A stretch of 64,000 nucleotides of DNA. Origin: Streptomyces sp. NBC_01463 (GTDB lineage Bacteria > Actinomycetota > Actinomycetes > Streptomycetales > Streptomycetaceae). The translations under genes and the position numbers were made by a program. The first letter of the stretch is position 1. Every line of letters begins with the position of its first letter. The notes under the pieces were generated by a model that was not told the origin of the DNA, made no database searches, and worked only from the letters and a program-made list of their open reading frames with translations. Shown here piece by piece: positions 59,993 through 64,000 of the stretch. Where the stretch lies: assembly GCA_036227345.1 (NCBI GenBank), contig CP109468.1:6324001-6388000 (forward strand), read 5' to 3'.

Positions 59993-60526
59993 ATGACTGT
60001 CCTGACGGCCGCTGTCGTCGTACTCGGTCTGCTCTGCCTGCTCAACCTCGCCGTGAGCACCGCGGTGATACGCCGGCTCCGCCTCCTCGGCATGCCCGTG
60101 GACCCTGCCTCAGGAGGCGGCCCGGCGATCGGCAGCCCCGTGCCCGCCTTCGACGTCATGGCCGATGACGGCACCTCGCTGACCCCGGACTTCCTCCGCG
60201 GGCGACGCACCCTGATCGCGTTCCTTTCCACGACCTGCTCGGCCTGCGTGGACCACGCTCCGGAACTGGCTCTGCGTGCGGCCGAGTTGGAGAGTTCCGG
60301 CACGCAGGTGCTCCTGGTGCTGCTGGACGACGGCGCGGACGCGCGTGGCCTGCGCAAACTCCTCTCGCCCGTCGGGACCCTGCTCACCGGCGAGAACGCG
60401 CTCGCGTTCATGACCGCCTGCCAGGTCGACGCGACCCCGACCTACTGGCTGACGGGCGAGGACGGCACCCTGGCCGCGGAGCTGCAGGATCTCGACTCCC
60501 TGCCGCTGCCCCTGCGGGCGGACTGA
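59993..60526 (+). CDS. Membrane-anchored TlpA/redoxin-like thiol-disulfide protein
   Basis: A 177-residue protein with one N-terminal membrane helix (about 4-27) and a thioredoxin-fold domain outside the membrane. The active site is CSAC (Cys82, Cys85) in STTCSACVDHAP, and the cis-Pro loop is DATPTYW. It is like TlpA/MauD proteins. ATG 59993 follows GGAGGAGA. It lies 5 bp before the ABC exporter gene and 121 bp after MauE. Expected role: forming, breaking or checking disulfides in the exported peptide. Confidence 0.87.
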   Translation: MTVLTAAVVVLGLLCLLNLAVSTAVIRRLRLLGMPVDPASGGGPAIGSPVPAFDVMADDGTSLTPDFLRGRRTLIAFLSTTCSACVDHAPELALRAAELESSGTQVLLVLLDDGADARGLRKLLSPVGTLLTGENALAFMTACQVDATPTYWLTGEDGTLAAELQDLDSLPLPLRAD

Positions 60527-60531
60527 GACCC

Positions 60532-62583
60532 TTGACCGCCCACGACCTCCGGGCCACGAGCCCGCACCCGAAGAACCGGCGTTCCAGGAGCACGCGAACC
60601 GAGAGCCCCGGCGGCCGCCTTCCGGGCGGAGCCGGGCCACGGTTGCGTACCGCACGCGCGGCCTCCGCCCCTTCCGCCCTTCGCCTGCTCCGCAGCTCCT
60701 GCCTGCTGTATCTGCGTGCCGCACCCGGTCCGGCCGCGCTTCTGCTCCTCACCGCCGTGCTGTCCGGCGCCGCACCCGTGGTCACCGCCTGGGCGGCCAA
60801 GGCGATCCTGGACCAGCTGGGACGCCACGGGGGTCCTCCGCTCTGGGTGTCCGTCACCGTCCTCTCGGTCACCGGGGCAGTGGTCGCGATCGCGGCGCAG
60901 ACCGCTCAGTACGGCGACAGGGAGGCGGACCGGCTGGTCACCCTCCACACGCAGACCGAACTCTTCACCGCGGTCAGCCGTGCGCAAGGACTCGCCGAGC
61001 TGGAGGACCCCGCCTTCCAGGACCGTCTGCAACTCGCCAGACAGGCCAGCCAGACCAGTCCCCAGCTCGTGGCCGGCATGGTGCTCGGCACGGTGCAGAG
61101 CATGCTGACCGTCGGAGGATTCGTCGCCGTCCTGTGGGCCTTCTCCCCGCTCATCGCTCTTCTGGTGCTCTCCGCCACCCTCCCGGCGCTCTACGCCCAG
61201 GTGAAGCTGGGCCGCCGGCGGAGCGACATGGCGCAGCTGGTCACTCCCTTCCTCCGGCGCCAGATCTTCCACGCGGCCCTGCTGACCGACGTGCGGGCCG
61301 CGAAGGAGATCCGCCTGTACGGACTCGGCCGGTTCTTCCGGGAGCGGATGCTCGGCGACCTGGGATCGGCCCAAGCGGGTGAGCGACGCGTGGACCGGAC
61401 CGTCCTTCGGGTCGAATCCGCCCTCGCCCTGCTGTCGGCAGGCCTTGCCGGGGTCTCGATCGCCATCGCCGTGCACCTGATCGACACGGGGCGGGGGAGC
61501 ATCGGGCAGCTGGCGATCGTCACCGCGGCACTCGCCACCGTCCAGCTGACCATCTCCTCACTGACCGGGGTCTACGGCACCATCAGCCAGTCCCTGACAC
61601 TCTTCGGCCACTACAGCGAGCTGGTCGGTCCGGGCCCGGCACCGGCCGGTGATCTGTGCGAGGCGCCGCCCCTCACCGAGGGCATCGCCCTTCGCGACGT
61701 CTGGTTCCGCTACCACCCCAGCCATGAATGGGTCCTGCGCGGAGTGGACCTGGAGATCCGCCCCGGCGAGTCCGTGGCCCTCGTGGGCCTGAACGGCGCG
61801 GGCAAGTCCACGCTCGTCAAACTCATGGCCGGTCTCTACCGGCCGACGCGGGGCGAGGTCACCTGGAACGACACCGACCTGTCGGCCGTCGACCTGACCT
61901 CGCTGCGGCGCCGCATCGGCGTGGTGTTCCAGGACTTCATGGCGTACGACATGTCCGCCGCCGACAACATCGCCATCGGCGACCTCGGCGCTGCCGGGGA
62001 CCGGCCGAGGCTGCGCAGGGCGGCCGACCGGGCCGGCATCGACACCGTCCTCCACGCGCTGCCCCACGGATACGACACCTGGCTCAGCCGGATGCACCTG
62101 CCCGAGCCCGCCCCGACCACCACGGTGGGCCGCGGGCGACGCCGCCTGTCACGCTCCGCACCCCCGGAGCCGGAACCGGACCCGGCTCCGGACAGGACGG
62201 GTGTGCTCCTGTCCGGAGGCCAATGGCAGCGCGTCGCCCTGGCCAGGGCACTTCTGCGGACCGATGCCGACCTGCTGATCCTCGACGAACCCTCCTCCGG
62301 GCTGGACCCGGTCGCCGAGCGCGAGATCCACCTCGGACTCCGGGAACACCGGCGGGGGCGGAGCAGCCTGCTCATCTCCCACCGGCTCAACACCGTCCGC
62401 GACGCGGACCGGATCCTGGTCCTGGAGCAGGGCCGGGTGGTGGAGGAAGGCACGCACTCCGCCCTTCTCGACCTGGACGGAAAGTACGCGCACATGTTCC
62501 GCTCGCAGGCGGACGGCTACCAACTGGCGGACGAGGAGCAGACCCGCCCCGGCCACAAGGATCTCCCCGGCGCGTGTAGTTGA
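60532..62583 (+). CDS. ABC exporter, fused membrane and ATPase domains
   Basis: A 683-residue half-transporter with a basic N-terminus of about 60 residues, six helices to about 380, and an ATPase domain. Walker A is GLNGAGKST, the signature is LSGGQWQRVALARA, and Walker B is LLILDEPSSGLD. There is no C39 peptidase domain. A Pro/Arg-rich insert (about 524-558) sits just before the signature motif, which is unusual. The start is TTG 60532, 5 bp after redoxin; the RBS is weak. It is the likely exporter of the Cys peptide. Confidence 0.85.
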   Translation: MTAHDLRATSPHPKNRRSRSTRTESPGGRLPGGAGPRLRTARAASAPSALRLLRSSCLLYLRAAPGPAALLLLTAVLSGAAPVVTAWAAKAILDQLGRHGGPPLWVSVTVLSVTGAVVAIAAQTAQYGDREADRLVTLHTQTELFTAVSRAQGLAELEDPAFQDRLQLARQASQTSPQLVAGMVLGTVQSMLTVGGFVAVLWAFSPLIALLVLSATLPALYAQVKLGRRRSDMAQLVTPFLRRQIFHAALLTDVRAAKEIRLYGLGRFFRERMLGDLGSAQAGERRVDRTVLRVESALALLSAGLAGVSIAIAVHLIDTGRGSIGQLAIVTAALATVQLTISSLTGVYGTISQSLTLFGHYSELVGPGPAPAGDLCEAPPLTEGIALRDVWFRYHPSHEWVLRGVDLEIRPGESVALVGLNGAGKSTLVKLMAGLYRPTRGEVTWNDTDLSAVDLTSLRRRIGVVFQDFMAYDMSAADNIAIGDLGAAGDRPRLRRAADRAGIDTVLHALPHGYDTWLSRMHLPEPAPTTTVGRGRRRLSRSAPPEPEPDPAPDRTGVLLSGGQWQRVALARALLRTDADLLILDEPSSGLDPVAEREIHLGLREHRRGRSSLLISHRLNTVRDADRILVLEQGRVVEEGTHSALLDLDGKYAHMFRSQADGYQLADEEQTRPGHKDLPGACS

Positions 62584-62652
62584 CTGCTCACCCGGGGGTG
62601 CGGCTCGTCACGGGCCCCCGGACCGGTCCATTTCGACGCCAGGACGGCAGAC

Positions 62653-63309
62653 ATGCACATCAAGGGTTCCGACACACTCCTGTTCATCGGTGACTCCATC
62701 ACCGACGCGGGCCGCGACCGGGCGGACTCCGCCTCGCTCGGCAACGGATACGTCGACGCGGTCGCGCAGACCCTGCGGGAGCGTGCGCAGGGCGGAACCG
62801 CCACCGCTCCCCGCGTGATCAACCGGGGGATCAGCGGCAACCGCGTGTACGACCTCGAATCCCGCTGGGCCACCGACTGCATAGGACTCCGGCCCACCGT
62901 GGTCACGGTCAAGATCGGCATCAACGACACCTGGCGGTACTACGACAGCGGGCTCCCCAGCCCGGTCGACGCGTTCGAGGCGTGCCTCGGCGGGCTGCTC
63001 GCGGACACCGCGGAACAGCTCTCCGCGCGGCTCGTCGTCATCACCCCGTTCCTGCTGCCGGTCACCCCGGAGCAGGAGGGCTGGTTCGAGGACCTGGCGC
63101 CGCGCACCGACGCCGTCCTCCGGGCCGCCCTGGCCCACGGGGCCGACGTGGTCCGCGCGGACCACGTCCTGAACCGTGCGGCGCAGGAGCGGGAGGCCGT
63201 GGAGCTGGCGCGCGACGGAGTCCACCCGAGTCCGCTCGGGCACCGGCTGATCGCCGACGCCTGGCTGGCCGCGGTCGACGCGGCGGAACCGGAGCCGCAG
63301 CGGCAGTAG
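62653..63309 (+). CDS. SGNH/GDSL-family hydrolase
   Basis: A 218-residue esterase-type protein. Block I is FIGDSITDAG (nucleophile Ser), block II has the Gly of NRGISGNRV, block III is KIGINDTW (Asn), and block V is DGVHPSPLGH (Asp, His). All catalytic residues are present. There is no signal peptide, so it is cytoplasmic; it resembles acyl-esterases and acetylxylan-type lipases. Its substrate is unknown. It lies 69 bp after the ABC exporter gene and may be separate from the peptide cluster. Confidence 0.9.
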   Translation: MHIKGSDTLLFIGDSITDAGRDRADSASLGNGYVDAVAQTLRERAQGGTATAPRVINRGISGNRVYDLESRWATDCIGLRPTVVTVKIGINDTWRYYDSGLPSPVDAFEACLGGLLADTAEQLSARLVVITPFLLPVTPEQEGWFEDLAPRTDAVLRAALAHGADVVRADHVLNRAAQEREAVELARDGVHPSPLGHRLIADAWLAAVDAAEPEPQRQ

Positions 63310-63331
63310 CCCCGTGAGAGAGCCGGCCGGC

Positions 63332-63715
63332 TCAGGAGTGCCGGTGGCTCAGCACGTTGATGACGCGCCCGTTGGGATCCCGTACGAAGAAGCGGCGCAC
63401 GCCCCACTCCTCGTCGCGCGGGCCGTACACGATCTCCGCGCCGCTGTCCGTCATCGCGGTGTACGCGGCGTCCACGTCCTCCACCTCCACGCTCAGATCC
63501 GGGGTGACGGGACCGGTCAGGTCGGCGGTCATGACGCTGATCTGGGCCGTGGGGTGGGAGGGCGAGGCGAGGGTCATGATCCAGCCGTGGTTCATGACCT
63601 CCTCGAAGCCCAGGAGCCCGTAGAAGTCGGCGCTGGCCCGCAGCGCCGCGGGGGCGTCGGCGGTAGCGTCGGCGGGGCCGGCCGGGATGTTGGGGACGAC
63701 ACGACGGACGGACAT
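63332..63715 (-). CDS. VOC (glyoxalase/bleomycin resistance) superfamily protein
   Basis: A 127-residue single-unit VOC protein with the conserved FYGLLGFEEV helix, the ISVMTADLTG strand and the C-terminal RRFFVRDPNGRVINVLSH. Possible metal ligands are limited (no clear N-terminal His; HGW is near), so it could be a binding rather than catalytic member. It converges on the SGNH gene with a 22-bp gap. Substrate unknown. Confidence 0.82.
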   Translation of the reverse strand: MSVRRVVPNIPAGPADATADAPAALRASADFYGLLGFEEVMNHGWIMTLASPSHPTAQISVMTADLTGPVTPDLSVEVEDVDAAYTAMTDSGAEIVYGPRDEEWGVRRFFVRDPNGRVINVLSHRHS

Positions 63716-63891
63716 CGGCTGCTCCTGCCGGACGGCTGACGGTGGGGAACCGACAATACGGAGCGGAGGGCGGATGGGGTCGGCACCGGACCGGGGAACG
63801 GTCTTGGAGACGGCCGTGGCCGGTCCGGGCGGACGAGTGGTTGCGGACCGTCCGGTTTGGTTTCGGGTCGTCAGGAGGCCCGCCGGGTGGG

Positions 63892-64000
63892 TCAGTTGGG
63901 GGCGCCGACCTGGCTCGGTACGGTTTCGAGGCTCCGGAGCAGACGCTCACCGCGGTCTTCGGCCATGTCCAGCGTGGCCAGGACGGCCGGCGTGGACAGG
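63892..64000 (-). CDS. C-terminal end of a gene running off the right edge
   Basis: The last 35 codons of a minus-strand frame ending in TGA at 63892-63894: ATLDMAEDRGERLLRSLETV then PSQVGAPN. High GC3 and the absence of stops support coding. The family cannot be told. The 176 bp between it and the VOC gene show nothing that I can support beyond a promoter region. Confidence 0.5.
   Translation of the reverse strand, partial: LSTPAVLATLDMAEDRGERLLRSLETVPSQVGAPN

Noticed and set aside
60442..61476. Minus-strand frame of 344 codons opposite the ABC exporter
   Set aside because: Gly/Arg/Gln-rich mirror frame; the plus strand has full ABC motifs.

Overview
The window is chromosomal DNA of a high-GC actinomycete, almost certainly a Streptomyces or close relative. 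The evidence is the extreme G/C bias at third codon positions, the frequent GTG starts and ATGA/GTGA stop-start overlaps, a class A RNase P RNA, F420-type luciferase-like enzymes, a DmdR/IdeR-type iron box and SAV_2336-type proteins. I see no rRNA, tRNA, transposase, integrase or CRISPR array.

Layout. (1) 1-3182, minus strand: a branched-chain-amino-acid-type ABC importer (livF cut by the window edge, livG, livK) behind a KstR-like TetR regulator, with a perfect KstR box upstream. (2) 3237-6452: a three-gene operon (GT4 glycosyltransferase, methyltransferase, alpha/alpha-toroid prenyltransferase-like protein) on the other side of that box. (3) 6492-14936: mixed housekeeping and hypothetical genes, a TetR/NmrA divergon with a duplicated operator, an F420-type oxidoreductase and a cell-wall amidase. 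(4) 14989-20424: DUF1177, NCS1 permease and M20 peptidase, divergent from IclR and peptidase E; it looks like a peptide- or amide-scavenging locus. (5) 22199-25866: a fused acyl-CoA dehydrogenase and a thiolase behind a second KstR box. (6) 27404-34345, minus strand: a four-gene Trypco1 / trypsin-VMAP-like / MoxR / vWA-pseudokinase operon that matches the published class of NTP-dependent conflict systems. (7) 34393-37941: a DesK/DesR-like two-component system with an ABC-2 exporter. (8) 38001-41287: a third KstR box followed by MaoC hydratase, zinc alcohol dehydrogenase and SDR. (9) 41321-53444: siderophore-binding lipoprotein with iron box, Nif3 / zinc ribbon / RNase H operon, KDPG aldolase, YaaA, RNB nuclease, MerR, TetR and Uma2 genes. 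(10) 53499-53910: rnpB. (11) 54253-62583: S26 signal peptidase, ABC ATPase, FtsX permease, a small four-cysteine peptide, MauE, redoxin and an ABC exporter; this looks like an uncharacterised disulfide-peptide (bacteriocin-like) cluster. (12) SGNH hydrolase, VOC protein and a gene cut by the right edge.

How the parts work together. The strongest cross-window signal is three exact TNNAACNNGTTNNA palindromes (3169, 22404, 38127). They stand before genes that resemble the mycobacterial KstR cholesterol/acyl-CoA regulon (KstR, FadE34-like fused dehydrogenase, lipid-transfer thiolase, Hsd4B-like hydratase, Hsd4A-like SDR). A Rv3520c-like F420 enzyme lies in the same window. Two of the boxes have a second palindrome, TGAC-N5-GTCA, close by, and that palindrome also stands before the F420 enzyme. 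Together these suggest a KstR-type beta-oxidation regulon, split over 38 kb, for a branched or polycyclic acyl substrate. The two candidate novel systems are the vWA-MoxR-protease operon (27.4-34.3 kb) and the redox-peptide cluster (54.2-62.6 kb).
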